From positions 1 through 64,000 of the forward strand of contig JAGAIM010000116.1 in the NCBI GenBank assembly GCA_017626555.1: a stretch of 64,000 nucleotides of DNA, in the 5' to 3' direction. Made by a program: the position numbers and the translations under genes. The notes beneath the pieces are model-generated. The model was not told the DNA's origin and ran no database searches. It saw only the letters and a list, made by a program, of their open reading frames with translations. Source of the DNA: Bacteroidales bacterium. GTDB taxonomy: Bacteria > Bacteroidota > Bacteroidia > Bacteroidales > UBA932. Positions 25,582 through 35,983 of the stretch are shown piece after piece; the first letter of the stretch is position 1; every line of letters starts with the position of its first letter.

Positions 25582-28524
25582 ATGAGAAAAATTCAAATAT
25601 TGATTTTGGCATTATTGATGTCAGTCATCGGTGGAACGGGACTTCGGGCTCAGAATTCAGTGAAAGTGGTTGGAGTTGTAACTTCCGCTGATGACGGGCT
25701 GCCGATGGTAGGGGTGGCCGTGATGGCTGGTCCTGGCAATGGCGTCATCACTTCTCTTGATGGAGAATACGAGATAGAGGTGGCTCCTGGTACCGAACTG
25801 ATCTTCTCAAGCATCGGTTTTCTTGATGACAAGGTGATAGTGCCGTCTGTGGAGACATTCACATATAACGTGGTGATGCAGACGGAGGCGATGAATCTCG
25901 ATGATGCCGTTGTTATTGCGTATGGTGTACGCAAGAAAGGTACTGTGGCGGGATCTGTTTCGACTGTGAAGTCGGAGAAACTGGAGAATACGCCTACTGC
26001 AGCGTTTGATCAGGCACTTCAGGGACAGGTCGCAGGCCTTACGGTGCTTTCAAGCACAGGTGAGCCAAGTGCTTCGGCAACAATGACTATCCGTGGAACC
26101 AATTCAATCAACTCCGGAACATCTCCGTTGTATATACTTGATGGTGTGGCTATCTCTGCTGCCGACTTCAACACTATCAATCCGGCTGATATCGAAAGTA
26201 TGTCCATTCTTAAGGATGCTTCTTCGACATCGATATATGGAGCCCGCGCTGCAAACGGTGTGATAGTGATAACTACCAAGAGAGGACGTAATATGGATCG
26301 TCCGAACGTCAACTACCGTATGCAGATGGGATGGTCGTCCCTCGCTCACGGCAACTGGGATCTGATGAATACTGCAGAGCGTATCCAGTATGAAAAGGAA
26401 CTTGGTCTGACTGCCGGTCAGAATTATGATTATCTTTCCAAGACTGATGTCAATTGGATGGATGTCGTGTTCAATGATTCCGCAATGCTTCAGAGTCACG
26501 AACTATCGGTGTCAGGAGCGACAGAAACGACCAATTATTATTTCTCCGGTGGATATTATGATCAGGAGGGAATTGCGCCCGGATCAGAGTTCGAGCGTTA
26601 TTCAATGCGTTTCAATTTCGAACAACAGATGGCAAAATGGTTGAAGATGGGAACCAACACTATGTTCAACTATCAGAATATCAAGCAGGCTGATGAAGGA
26701 GCATATACTCTTGTAACTCCTATTTCCGCAGCTCGTTTTATGCTCCCTTATTGGAATCCATATAGAGCGGATGGCTCATTGGCATCTATCAATGACGGCT
26801 CGTGGAACGGACAGGGACAGAATCCTCTCGAGTGGCTGGCCAACAATCCTCTGACCTACAAGAAGTACAAGATGATATCTACTGTGTTTGCAGACCTTAC
26901 TCTTTACAGAAATCTTGTATTCCGGTCACAGTTTGCTGTCGATTTCTCGCATACTACTGGATTCAGCCAGTCTTTCCCGGATTACGAACCTAATCTTGGT
27001 GAGGGCTCAGCGGCCAGAAGTTCAACAGATGGTCTGGGCCTGCATCTTACCAATACCTTGACCTATCGTTTTGATATCGATAATATCCACGATTTCAATT
27101 TCCTTCTCGGTCACGAATGGCAGGACTATCACCTTGAGGCTTTCAGTGTAAGTACAGCAGGACAGACCAATTCAAAACTTACAGACATATCCAACGGAAC
27201 AAGGGCTACATCCTGGACAAGTACGGCAGACTCTGATTACTCACGTGTGTCGTTCTTCGGACGAGGTGAATATAATTATTCAGACCGGTATTATGCAGAG
27301 GTCTCCGTCCGTACTGACGGTTCGTCCCGTTTCGGAGAAAACAACCGCTGGGGTGTGTTCGGAGCGATAGGATTTATGTGGAACCTTAGGAATGAAGGTT
27401 TTATGTCCGGAACGCGTGATTGGCTCACTATGGGACAGGTGGCTTTCAGTACCGGAACTTCCGGAAACTCGGAAATTCCTAATTATGAGCATCTTGCCCT
27501 TATCGGAGGCGGTTCTGACTATATTGGTGATGCCGGTGTCGCTCCTGTTCAGCCGGGTAATGAAGACCTGACCTGGGAAAATACCTGGACTACCAATCTG
27601 GCTTTGCATTTCGGGTTCTGGAACAGGCTTAATGTCGATCTTGAACTCTATAACAAGAAGACTACCGATATGCTTATGTCGGTTCCTCTTGCATATTCCC
27701 AGTCAAACGGATATGGATACAAGTGGGATAATATCGGTGCTATGGTCAACAGGGGAGTTGAACTCAATGTGAATGCAACTGTCCTTCAGATCAGGGATTT
27801 CTCCTGGAATATCAATGCGAATGTAGGATATAACCATAACAGGCTTACCGAACTCTACAATGGAGTCGATGAATATGAAACATCGAATACAAATACTAAA
27901 CTGGTGGTAGGTCGCCCGATAGGAGAATTCTACATCAACAGATATGCAGGAGTCAATCCTGCCAATGGTGATGCCCTGTGGTATGATAAAGACGGTAACA
28001 TCACTAATGAACTCAGAGATGAGGACAAGGTTATGGTCGGAAAGTCCTATCACGCTCCTTGGCAGGGTGGATTCGGTACTTCACTTTCCTGGAAGGGACT
28101 CAGCCTGAGTGCACAGTTCAGTTGGGTCGGAGACAGGTGGATGCTCAATAACGACCGTTATTTCGATGAGTCGAACGGACGTTTTATGACATATAATCAG
28201 TCGAACAGGCTTCTCAATCGCTGGAAACAGCCTGGTGACGTTACCGACATTCCGCGACACGGTGAATATACCGAGTTCGACAGCCGTCTTCTTGAGGATG
28301 CTTCCTTCCTCAGGCTCAAGAATCTGATGCTTTCCTACAATCTTCCTTCCGGACTTTTGAAGAAGACCGGCTTCATCAGAGGACTCAGAGTCTATGCTCA
28401 GGGACAGAACCTCTTGACTTTCACTAACTTCTCCGGTCTTGATCCTGAGGGTGTCACAAATATCTATGCGGCTCAGTACCCAATGTCGCGTCAATACACC
28501 TTCGGACTTGACATTATGTTCTAA
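25582..28524 (+). CDS. SusC/RagA-family TonB-dependent outer-membrane transporter
   Basis: A 980-aa protein with signal peptide (MRKIQILILALLMSVIGG, cleavage near LRAQ). A carboxypeptidase-like domain (KVVGVVTSADDGLPMVGVAV) is followed by the TonB plug (AYGVRKKGTVAGSVSTVKSE, GQVAGLTVLSSTGEPSASAT, IRGTNSINSGTSPLYILDG, YGARAANGVIVITTKRG) and a 22-strand barrel ending in an aromatic C-terminus (QYTFGLDIMF). It imports large oligomers across the outer membrane with its SusD lid, powered by TonB. susD follows after 3 bp. Because all other genes in the operon encode LRR, BACON and protease lipoproteins and none encodes a glycoside hydrolase, a peptide substrate is more likely than a glycan (inference). 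Confidence 0.96.
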   Translation: MRKIQILILALLMSVIGGTGLRAQNSVKVVGVVTSADDGLPMVGVAVMAGPGNGVITSLDGEYEIEVAPGTELIFSSIGFLDDKVIVPSVETFTYNVVMQTEAMNLDDAVVIAYGVRKKGTVAGSVSTVKSEKLENTPTAAFDQALQGQVAGLTVLSSTGEPSASATMTIRGTNSINSGTSPLYILDGVAISAADFNTINPADIESMSILKDASSTSIYGARAANGVIVITTKRGRNMDRPNVNYRMQMGWSSLAHGNWDLMNTAERIQYEKELGLTAGQNYDYLSKTDVNWMDVVFNDSAMLQSHELSVSGATETTNYYFSGGYYDQEGIAPGSEFERYSMRFNFEQQMAKWLKMGTNTMFNYQNIKQADEGAYTLVTPISAARFMLPYWNPYRADGSLASINDGSWNGQGQNPLEWLANNPLTYKKYKMISTVFADLTLYRNLVFRSQFAVDFSHTTGFSQSFPDYEPNLGEGSAARSSTDGLGLHLTNTLTYRFDIDNIHDFNFLLGHEWQDYHLEAFSVSTAGQTNSKLTDISNGTRATSWTSTADSDYSRVSFFGRGEYNYSDRYYAEVSVRTDGSSRFGENNRWGVFGAIGFMWNLRNEGFMSGTRDWLTMGQVAFSTGTSGNSEIPNYEHLALIGGGSDYIGDAGVAPVQPGNEDLTWENTWTTNLALHFGFWNRLNVDLELYNKKTTDMLMSVPLAYSQSNGYGYKWDNIGAMVNRGVELNVNATVLQIRDFSWNINANVGYNHNRLTELYNGVDEYETSNTNTKLVVGRPIGEFYINRYAGVNPANGDALWYDKDGNITNELRDEDKVMVGKSYHAPWQGGFGTSLSWKGLSLSAQFSWVGDRWMLNNDRYFDESNGRFMTYNQSNRLLNRWKQPGDVTDIPRHGEYTEFDSRLLEDASFLRLKNLMLSYNLPSGLLKKTGFIRGLRVYAQGQNLLTFTNFSGLDPEGVTNIYAAQYPMSRQYTFGLDIMF

Positions 28525-28527
28525 AGA

Positions 28528-30045
28528 ATGAAGAAGATGAAATATATATATAATGCAATAATCAAGATGGCGGCAGTGATTGCCGTTGCCTTAAGTCTGA
28601 CATCCTGCCTTGAGAAACTTCCTGGAGACTATATTCTTGAGGAGGATGCTATGCAGACGCTTTCGGATGCAGAGCAGACGCTTACCGGTATATACACAGC
28701 CTATATGAGCGGTGCCCTGTACAGCGGCTACCTTACACTATGTCCTGATATCCAGGCAGATCTTGTCTATGCTGTACAAGGTAACACAAACCAATACGGC
28801 ACACACTGGTTGTGGGATATCCGTTCGACAAACTCGGAAATCGAATCTGTGTATGCCGCTTTATACAGAGTTATAGGACGATGCAATTTCTATCTCGATC
28901 AGGTGGATGAACTTCGTTCAACTCTGACTGATGATGAAGAAATCAAATATCTCGATTTCTATACAGGTGAGGTATATTGTGCAAGAGCCCTGGCCTACTC
29001 CGAACTTCTCAAGTGCTTCTGCAAGGCATACGATCCTGCGACGGCGGAAAATGAACTTGGAGTAGTGCTTGCCGATACTTATTTCGGCCAGAAACCAGCG
29101 ACAAGAGCCAGTCTGAAGGAATCATACGAATTTGTCATCCGCGATCTCCGGAAGGCTCAGGAACTCCTTGATGAAGATAACGACGGCTTTGATGCCCCAT
29201 ATTTCACAAAGGCTGCGGCTCACGCGATACACGCCCGTACTGCCTTGTATATGCAGGACTGGGATAGCGCGATCGAACATTCTACGGTTCTTATTGATTC
29301 GGATGCCTTTGCTCTTGCTTCTGCAAGAGGTTATGTTTCTTCTACTCAGACATATCTGGATTACCTTTGGACTAATGACTCTTCATACGAGAACATCTGG
29401 AGAATAGGCTATACAACGACATCATACGGTGGAGCACAAGGTTCTGTATTCCTGAATTTCACCACAGATTTTTACTACTATTATCCGGATTATGTGCCGG
29501 CTCAGTGGGTTCTGGATCTTTATGCTTCCGGTGATGCAAGATATAATGCATATTTTGCCCGACTTCAGACGGGATATCCGCATCAACTTGTATGGCCGCT
29601 TCTTGTAAAATACTATGGAAATGAGGCGCTTATGCAGAATCTCATATATCACGTTAATATGCCGAAGCCTCTCCGACTGGCCGAGCAGTATCTTATCCGT
29701 GCCGAGGCATATTGCCGAAAGGGAGGATTTGCCCAGGCTTCAGCCGATCTTTCGGCTCTCAGAGAGTCCAGATACACTTCTGGAGGAACGATTTCGGTAA
29801 ATGCAGGAAACTGGCTTGAAACCATTTCTGATGAGAGGGTACGTGAACTTTATATGGAAGGATTCCGTCTTCAGGACCTCAAGCGATGGGGCAAAGGTTT
29901 TGAGCGTACACCGCAGTCACAGACCCAGTCGGAGGGTAGTTCACTTAAGATTGAGGCCGGTGACCCACTTTTTGTGTGGCCGATTCCAAATCACGAGATA
30001 GTGTCGCCTGGTTCACAGATCCAGCCTAATGAAAGTAACAGATAA
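28528..30045 (+). CDS. SusD/RagB-family nutrient-binding lipoprotein
   Basis: A 505-aa surface lipoprotein: signal peptide and lipobox LSLTSCLEK, then the SusD start (LPGDYILEEDAMQTLSDAEQ) with TPR-like helices (AALYRVIGRCNFYLDQVDEL, ARALAYSELLKCFCKAYDP) and the C-terminal RagB part (RLAEQYLIRAEAYCRKGGF, ISDERVRELYMEGFRLQDLK, FVWPIPNHEI). SusD proteins form the hinged lid over SusC and bind the substrate. It starts 3 bp after susC and is followed by the lipoprotein genes of the operon. Length and motifs are normal. Confidence 0.95.
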   Translation: MKKMKYIYNAIIKMAAVIAVALSLTSCLEKLPGDYILEEDAMQTLSDAEQTLTGIYTAYMSGALYSGYLTLCPDIQADLVYAVQGNTNQYGTHWLWDIRSTNSEIESVYAALYRVIGRCNFYLDQVDELRSTLTDDEEIKYLDFYTGEVYCARALAYSELLKCFCKAYDPATAENELGVVLADTYFGQKPATRASLKESYEFVIRDLRKAQELLDEDNDGFDAPYFTKAAAHAIHARTALYMQDWDSAIEHSTVLIDSDAFALASARGYVSSTQTYLDYLWTNDSSYENIWRIGYTTTSYGGAQGSVFLNFTTDFYYYYPDYVPAQWVLDLYASGDARYNAYFARLQTGYPHQLVWPLLVKYYGNEALMQNLIYHVNMPKPLRLAEQYLIRAEAYCRKGGFAQASADLSALRESRYTSGGTISVNAGNWLETISDERVRELYMEGFRLQDLKRWGKGFERTPQSQTQSEGSSLKIEAGDPLFVWPIPNHEIVSPGSQIQPNESNR

Positions 30046-30056
30046 AACATAGAAAT

Positions 30057-30959
30057 ATGAAGCATATTTTGAAATATATTGCAATTCCTTTCCTTGTATT
30101 CCTTTATTCGGCCTGCCAGGAAAGATATGTGACATATTCCGATGCCGAATATGTTATGTTTGCAGATACTCTGGCCACATATCCTGTGCAGAGGGATGTA
30201 GAATATTTCAGCATTCCTGTTGTATCGACTGTGACAAGGGATTATGACAGAACTTTCGGTGTGGAAATCATAGATAAAGGCAGCAATGCCATAGAGAAAG
30301 TTCACTATAGCCTTAAGTCCAATACCGTGACCATCAAGGCTGGGGAAAACCGTGCAGACGTTCTTGTCCACGGATATTATGACAATATCGAGCCTACTGA
30401 TTCATTGGGATTCCAACTTCAACTCATAATGAACGAAAGTCTTGAGATGCCGATGTACGGCAAGCAGACCAAGGCTGTGCTTATGAAGAGTTGTCCGTTT
30501 GACATCAATGGATTCACGGGATATTGTGTACTTACATCGATGTTCCTTTATGATTACAGCATTACAGGTTCGTATCAGCGTCTTGTATATACGGATAAGC
30601 ATCCTACAGAAGATAATATGATAATCTGCCGCAATTGGTTCAATGACGGATATGACGTTACGATAAGATTCAATGCCGATGATCCGATGAAGCCATTCGT
30701 GACAATGGATGAGGATCAGGTGGTGAGTGATGAAGGATCCTTTTTCGGAACAGCCCACGGTGATGACAAGATACTTGTCAGAACAAGTCCGCTCTATGAT
30801 TCGGTGTTCTACCCGTGTGGTAATTATCTTTATTTATGGGCAGAAATTTATGTCGAGAATCTTGGCGAACCGGTCGGTACAGTCGGTCATTTCTATAATA
30901 TAATGGAGTGGGTGAGCGATGAAGAAGCCGACAGACTTCAGAAGGAAGAGGGTATGTAA
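30057..30959 (+). CDS. DUF4843/DUF4984-like lipoprotein linked to SusCD
   Basis: A 300-aa lipoprotein (MKHILKYIAIPFLVFLYSAC gives signal and lipobox). The mature N-terminus has the pattern YVMFADTLATYPVQRDVEYF, then VEIIDKGSNAIEKVHYSL and VTIKAGENRADVLV, an immunoglobulin-like fold typical of DUF4843 proteins. After about residue 145, FDINGFTGYCVLTS begins a DUF4984-like C-terminal domain. Such proteins lie immediately after SusD in many Bacteroidales loci and are thought to be surface glycan- or peptide-binding accessories, but their ligand is unknown. It is 11 bp downstream of susD. Confidence 0.72.
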   Translation: MKHILKYIAIPFLVFLYSACQERYVTYSDAEYVMFADTLATYPVQRDVEYFSIPVVSTVTRDYDRTFGVEIIDKGSNAIEKVHYSLKSNTVTIKAGENRADVLVHGYYDNIEPTDSLGFQLQLIMNESLEMPMYGKQTKAVLMKSCPFDINGFTGYCVLTSMFLYDYSITGSYQRLVYTDKHPTEDNMIICRNWFNDGYDVTIRFNADDPMKPFVTMDEDQVVSDEGSFFGTAHGDDKILVRTSPLYDSVFYPCGNYLYLWAEIYVENLGEPVGTVGHFYNIMEWVSDEEADRLQKEEGM

Positions 30960-30979
30960 AACACTTGGATAATGAAAAT

Positions 30980-33340
30980 ATGAAGACTATGAATATAAAG
31001 AGAATATTTGCAGCACTTTTTGCTGTCAGCGCCTTTATGGCTGTTTCTTGTAATAATCCTGAGCCTGACGGACCTGATAAGCCAGGAACGGTAAAACCGG
31101 TTTTCCCTTCTGTCGTGGAAGATAATGACGTGGCTCCAGGGGATGTCCTTACCCTTACTTTTGAGGCTAATATGGACTGGACGGTGAGTGTTCCGTCCTC
31201 GACTCTTCAGTGGTTCTGGATCAAGGACGATGCCTTCAAACTTGATAAGGTGAGTGGCAAAGTTGCAGACGGAAAGAATGAGTCCGTTACTGTGCAGATC
31301 GGAGTCTCCGAGAATGAAGAGTTCGACACCAACCGCTCTTGTGAAGTGACACTCACTATGGGTGGCGAGTCCAAGGTGATAGCAAAGTATATGCGTCCGG
31401 CAAAGAACAGGTCTCTCGCTGTATATGCGGCAGAGTTCGATGGCAGTGCATTTGTCACCGGTACAGATGGAGGATATCAGTATGAGACATCGGAGGCATC
31501 TTCACTTGACCTTGTCTGGTCGGAGACTGATGCTGATTTCCGTATGCCTGTGAAGGTTGAGGCAAACTGCGAATGGCAACTTGAAACGCCAGAGTGGCTT
31601 GAGGTGCAGGTACCTGAGACCACAGTCGGCTCTATCGATCTTGTCCTGCTGGGAGCATCTGTGGATGCGGCTGATGGAAAGATTGTATTCAAGGCTGGAG
31701 ACAGCGTATTGAAGGAAATAAATGTAAGCGTTCCGGAGTGCGGTGAGATTGAAGTATATTCTACGCAGATCGATGAGAACGGTGAATTCCTGTTCGGTAC
31801 CGACGGAGATTATCTTTATACTGCCGATCCTGTAGAGTCTGTTACACTCGTCTGGCCCGGAAGTGATTTCCGTATGCCTGTGAAGGTTGATGCCAAGTGT
31901 GATTGGACACTGGAATTACCTGAATGGCTCGTTGTCAAGTATTCCGGAGATGCACCGTCAAAGCATTCCGGAGTCGTGAATTTCAATCTTATGGGTGATC
32001 CTTTCAAGTATCCGCTTGAAGATACGACCGAGGACATAGAGTTCAAGTTCAAAGGAGAAACAGTTCATACTGTGGCTGTTACTATACCGGGATGCAGGGA
32101 TATGTTCGGGTTCGGACTGGAAATGGCTCTTACATCCTGGGAGTTCAACACTGCAGGACAACTTATGACTGCGGTCGGTTTCCAGAATCTGCCTGCTGCT
32201 GCCTGGATTATGGGTACCAAAGATGCTGGTGCTGTCGCTGTGGAAATGAATGGCGGAAAGAAGGTTTCCGAAAATCCGGAATGGATTACTCTTGATGTAC
32301 AGGCATACGTGCAGGGAGGTGAAGTGCTCCAGCAAAGGGAAATATCTCTTGTCGTCAATGAGAATTCAGGAGAAAAACGTGAGGCCTACCTTGTATTCGC
32401 CAAGGACGGGAATATTGACATTTTCTTCGAGGCTGACGGTACTCCAAAGGAGAATCTTGCAGACAATTCGGTTCATATCGTACAATATGGCAGTGATATG
32501 GACTATGTGATTATGAACTCTTCAGAAGAGGATATGAATGCTGCAGGTGCTATGTTCGAGGAATCTGATAATCCGAGACTTACCTCCTGGTTCGGTAATA
32601 CGGATTTCCGTTATACACTGACTTATACAAATGTATATGCACGTGATAATGCTTTTATGTCATTTGCAAGACCATACGCTTCGTATAAGATATTCAATAC
32701 AGGCAGGAACGATGTGACTTCCGATCCTGACTACTGGCTCAAATTTACGCCATCAAATGAAAGCAATAGCGGAGGAGTCATCGATATGTTCAGCGGTATG
32801 GAGGCTCCGGACAGAAAAGATACCGGGTATATCGTATTTTATGGTACAGGTGGAGATGTGCTGGCAATCATAGAATGTGTGTTTGACCCGTCGGCTGTCA
32901 GCAGCGGGGATGTACTTATATCCTTTACAGAGCAGTCTGCTCAATATGCAGATATGCTGGGCTTCACTCTTGAGCACTTGACAAGTGGTCCGCTTTATGA
33001 CACATATTTTGATGGCGTTGCTCCGGTATATCATCTGACATATACCTGCGAGGGTATGCCTATGTCTGTCAAATTACCGTCAAATGTCAAGAAACATAAT
33101 GTCAATCCTTGGATGCTGAAGGATGCAATCCGTGTCAACAATGTGCCGTACGATACCGATCTGGGACCATCATCAACCATCGGTGAGATTACATTGGACG
33201 ATGAAGGTGCGGTCGAAATCTATATGAATATTCCTGAGGGTTCGGACAAGACGATGATTCGCGGCAATATTAATTTCCTGGATGCGTCTGATGCAGTCAT
33301 TGTGGTTCTTGTCTGCACTCTTGACCTTAGAGAACAATAA
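30980..33340 (+). CDS. Large BACON/DUF5003-like surface lipoprotein
   Basis: A 786-aa lipoprotein with signal and lipobox (FAVSAFMAVSCNNPEP) and a Pro/Gly-rich linker. Then come beta-sandwich modules of BACON type: DVLTLTFEANMDWTVSVPSS, followed by two close copies of a module, one with SLDLVWSETDADFRMPVKVE and ANCEWQLETPEWLEV, the other with SVTLVWPGSDFRMPVKVDAK and CDWTLELPEWLVV. The second half (MALTSWEFNTAGQLMTAVGF onward) looks like DUF5003. BACON domains are thought to bind carbohydrate, mucin or protein outside the cell. The ATG at 30980 is chosen over a TTG at 30965. It lies in the middle of the SusCD operon. Confidence 0.7.
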   Translation: MKTMNIKRIFAALFAVSAFMAVSCNNPEPDGPDKPGTVKPVFPSVVEDNDVAPGDVLTLTFEANMDWTVSVPSSTLQWFWIKDDAFKLDKVSGKVADGKNESVTVQIGVSENEEFDTNRSCEVTLTMGGESKVIAKYMRPAKNRSLAVYAAEFDGSAFVTGTDGGYQYETSEASSLDLVWSETDADFRMPVKVEANCEWQLETPEWLEVQVPETTVGSIDLVLLGASVDAADGKIVFKAGDSVLKEINVSVPECGEIEVYSTQIDENGEFLFGTDGDYLYTADPVESVTLVWPGSDFRMPVKVDAKCDWTLELPEWLVVKYSGDAPSKHSGVVNFNLMGDPFKYPLEDTTEDIEFKFKGETVHTVAVTIPGCRDMFGFGLEMALTSWEFNTAGQLMTAVGFQNLPAAAWIMGTKDAGAVAVEMNGGKKVSENPEWITLDVQAYVQGGEVLQQREISLVVNENSGEKREAYLVFAKDGNIDIFFEADGTPKENLADNSVHIVQYGSDMDYVIMNSSEEDMNAAGAMFEESDNPRLTSWFGNTDFRYTLTYTNVYARDNAFMSFARPYASYKIFNTGRNDVTSDPDYWLKFTPSNESNSGGVIDMFSGMEAPDRKDTGYIVFYGTGGDVLAIIECVFDPSAVSSGDVLISFTEQSAQYADMLGFTLEHLTSGPLYDTYFDGVAPVYHLTYTCEGMPMSVKLPSNVKKHNVNPWMLKDAIRVNNVPYDTDLGPSSTIGEITLDDEGAVEIYMNIPEGSDKTMIRGNINFLDASDAVIVVLVCTLDLREQ

Positions 33341-33353
33341 AACGAGTGGATAT

Positions 33354-35969
33354 ATGAAATTGTTTAGATTCATCATAACTGCAGTGATTCCTATGGTTGC
33401 GGCTTTCGTACTGGCAGGTTGTGCCAAGGTTGAAGAGCCTGACTATATGGAAAATGACTACGGATATGTACAGTTCAAGTTATATAAGGAAGCGTCCTAT
33501 CCGGGTACTAAGGCTGCTCAACTCGAGTATCTCAGGGACGTTGCGAAACTCAAGGTCACTCTCAGATATGAGGATAATCTCATATCACAGACGCTTGTTA
33601 TGGGTGCATCCTCAGATGAAGCCGCTGAGTACGGACTCCGTAGTGACAAACTGAAACTTCTTTCGGGTGACTATCAGGTGATTACATTTACTCTATATAA
33701 CAAGTTGGATGAGCCTGTATATGACGGCACTCCGTCTGAAGGAAATAATTCATTCTCTGTCATAGCCGGAGGTCTATCGATCCACGATCTTCTTGCTGAT
33801 GTCGTGGAGAGAGGAAAGGTGAGGTTTACAGTTGTCAAAGATATGTCCGACTTCAAGGATACCCCTCAGACCAAGGCACCTGCGAGAGAATATACGTTCG
33901 ATGAGATCGAATACCTTTCGGTTTCGGTCAAGACCGGTAATACAGTGACAGCATTCGAGATGCTTCCTGCAGAGTTTTCTGTGCATTTTGAAGATGACGG
34001 AGATGATACAGACGGATATCAGACATCTTCTGCAGTATGTGACAGTCTTCTGTCTTTGAGAGCCGGCGAATACCAGATTGTTTCCTATAGTGTGTTCGAC
34101 AGCAGCAGGAGGCTTCTGGAGACTGAAAATCCTGCAGATGCTAAATTCATCGTCGAGGATAACAAGACAACAGATGCGGATGTACCGGTGAAACTCCACG
34201 AAAGTGACGAGTATCTCAAGGACTACTATGCCCTTTACGAGATATGGAAGTCACTGGGCGGACCGGATTGGTACTATGTCGGTGAGGATCAGCCTAGAGG
34301 ATGCAACTGGGACTTTAACAAGGATCCTGATCTTTGGGGTGTCCAGCCTGGTGTGTCACTTCATTCCAATGGCCGTGTGGCCTTGATCAATCTCAGTGAG
34401 TTCGGATTTTATGGCGATATGTCTCCGGCTATCGGCCAACTTACCGAACTTGTTGAACTCTACCTCGGTAATCATAATGACGGCAATCTGATAACGTATG
34501 ATCCTACTGTCCAGCCAGGAAAGGGTACTGCACGCCGTATGGAAAGACATAAGGAGTTTATGGCATCTGCAAGGACTGTAACTCAGGTGTCCGAGCCTAT
34601 AGCCAGGGCACTTGCTGAGAACGGCATTTCCATTCCTGAGATGGCTATGTATGAGAAGATGAACGAGTCAGATATCATCGAGAAAGAGACTGGAAAGATG
34701 AGAATCCAGCCTAAGGATATGATTTCCGGAAAGATCAACAATGGTCTGAAGAGTCTTCCGAAGGAGATAGGATACCTCACCAATCTTGAGCAACTTTTCA
34801 TCGCAAACAGTGAAATCGAGACATTGCCGGACGAGATTGCGAATCTTGTATCCTGCACAGATGTCGAGATCTATAACTGTCCTAGGATGAAGGAATTTCC
34901 TATGGCGGTGACTCGGATGCCGAATCTTGCATTGCTGAATCTTGCCAACAATCTTCAGTGGAGTCCGGAAGAAATCCTCAAAGGATTCAAGGAACTTGCT
35001 ACAGGGCCGTCGAGGCAGAAGATACAGATCCTTTATCTCAACGAGAATAATCTTGAAATCGTACCGAAAGAAATCAAGAATATGAAGAAACTCGGTATGA
35101 TCGATTTCTCTTCCAACAGGATACATACGATAGAGGAGGCCTGGGGTAATGACATCAAGCCTGTTCAGATTTATTTTGACAACAACAGGCTTTCTGAATT
35201 TCCGGTGGATGAGAAAGGTGTGTTCTGCTATATGGAGGATGCCGAGACATTTTCTGTGAGGAACAATAACTTCACTCAGTTCCCGAATATTTTCGATGCT
35301 GAGTCTATGTACGCCATTGTCTCAATTGACTTCTCATATAATCACATCAGTTCATTCCCTGAAGATTTCAGAGGAGTCTATGTCCAGACACTTACGATAT
35401 GCAATAATCCGGAATTTACCAAGTATCCGGTGGAACTTGCAAAGTCTAATTCCAAGATAATGAACATCAATTTCAGAGGATGTAACATCAATGAGATACC
35501 TAAGGGTTCGTTTGAATATGAGAATGCCATTCTGCTTCAGTCATTTGACTTCTCGTACAACGACCTCAAGAAACTTCCTTGGGAAATGCACGCAGGCAAT
35601 CTTCCATACCTCTACGGTGTGGAACTTTCCTACAATCAGTTCTCAGAATTCCCTTGGGAACCGCTTGACAGCCAGTATCTGACTGTGTTTGCAATCAGGG
35701 GACAGCGTGATGAAAACGGTGCCAGATGCCTTTCTGACTGGCCGGAAGGCATATATCAGCACAGAGGTCTTCGCGGATTCTACATCGGATCCAACAACCT
35801 CGGAAAGATCGATGACACCATCTCGACCATCTGCTATTATCTTGACATCAGCGATAATCCGGAAATCGTCTTTGATGCATCGGACGTATGCTATGCAATC
35901 CAGCAGGGCGCGTACATCCTGATTTATGACAAGACACAGGAAATCAGAAATTGTGACATCTTATTCTAA
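33354..35969 (+). CDS. DUF4458 and leucine-rich-repeat surface lipoprotein
   Basis: An 871-aa lipoprotein (signal ending AAFVLAGCAKVEEP). Two tandem DUF4458-like modules follow: YGYVQFKLYKEASYPGTKAA with RDVAKLKVTLRYED and LKLLSGDYQVITFTLYNKLD, then GKVRFTVVKDMS with IEYLSVSVKTGN and SLRAGEYQIVSYSVFDS. An LRR cap (ALYEIWKSLGGPDWYY) leads into about 500 residues of leucine-rich repeats, with cores such as LPKEIGYLTNLEQLFIANSE, LYLNENNLEIVPKEI and FDFSYNDLKKLPWEM. LRR surfaces usually bind protein, so this is the best candidate for a protein receptor in the locus (inference). The start at 33354 gives a clean signal peptide. It overlaps the next gene's possible ATG by 1 bp (TAATG). Confidence 0.82.
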   Translation: MKLFRFIITAVIPMVAAFVLAGCAKVEEPDYMENDYGYVQFKLYKEASYPGTKAAQLEYLRDVAKLKVTLRYEDNLISQTLVMGASSDEAAEYGLRSDKLKLLSGDYQVITFTLYNKLDEPVYDGTPSEGNNSFSVIAGGLSIHDLLADVVERGKVRFTVVKDMSDFKDTPQTKAPAREYTFDEIEYLSVSVKTGNTVTAFEMLPAEFSVHFEDDGDDTDGYQTSSAVCDSLLSLRAGEYQIVSYSVFDSSRRLLETENPADAKFIVEDNKTTDADVPVKLHESDEYLKDYYALYEIWKSLGGPDWYYVGEDQPRGCNWDFNKDPDLWGVQPGVSLHSNGRVALINLSEFGFYGDMSPAIGQLTELVELYLGNHNDGNLITYDPTVQPGKGTARRMERHKEFMASARTVTQVSEPIARALAENGISIPEMAMYEKMNESDIIEKETGKMRIQPKDMISGKINNGLKSLPKEIGYLTNLEQLFIANSEIETLPDEIANLVSCTDVEIYNCPRMKEFPMAVTRMPNLALLNLANNLQWSPEEILKGFKELATGPSRQKIQILYLNENNLEIVPKEIKNMKKLGMIDFSSNRIHTIEEAWGNDIKPVQIYFDNNRLSEFPVDEKGVFCYMEDAETFSVRNNNFTQFPNIFDAESMYAIVSIDFSYNHISSFPEDFRGVYVQTLTICNNPEFTKYPVELAKSNSKIMNINFRGCNINEIPKGSFEYENAILLQSFDFSYNDLKKLPWEMHAGNLPYLYGVELSYNQFSEFPWEPLDSQYLTVFAIRGQRDENGARCLSDWPEGIYQHRGLRGFYIGSNNLGKIDDTISTICYYLDISDNPEIVFDASDVCYAIQQGAYILIYDKTQEIRNCDILF

Positions 35970-35983
35970 TGAGGAGGAAATAT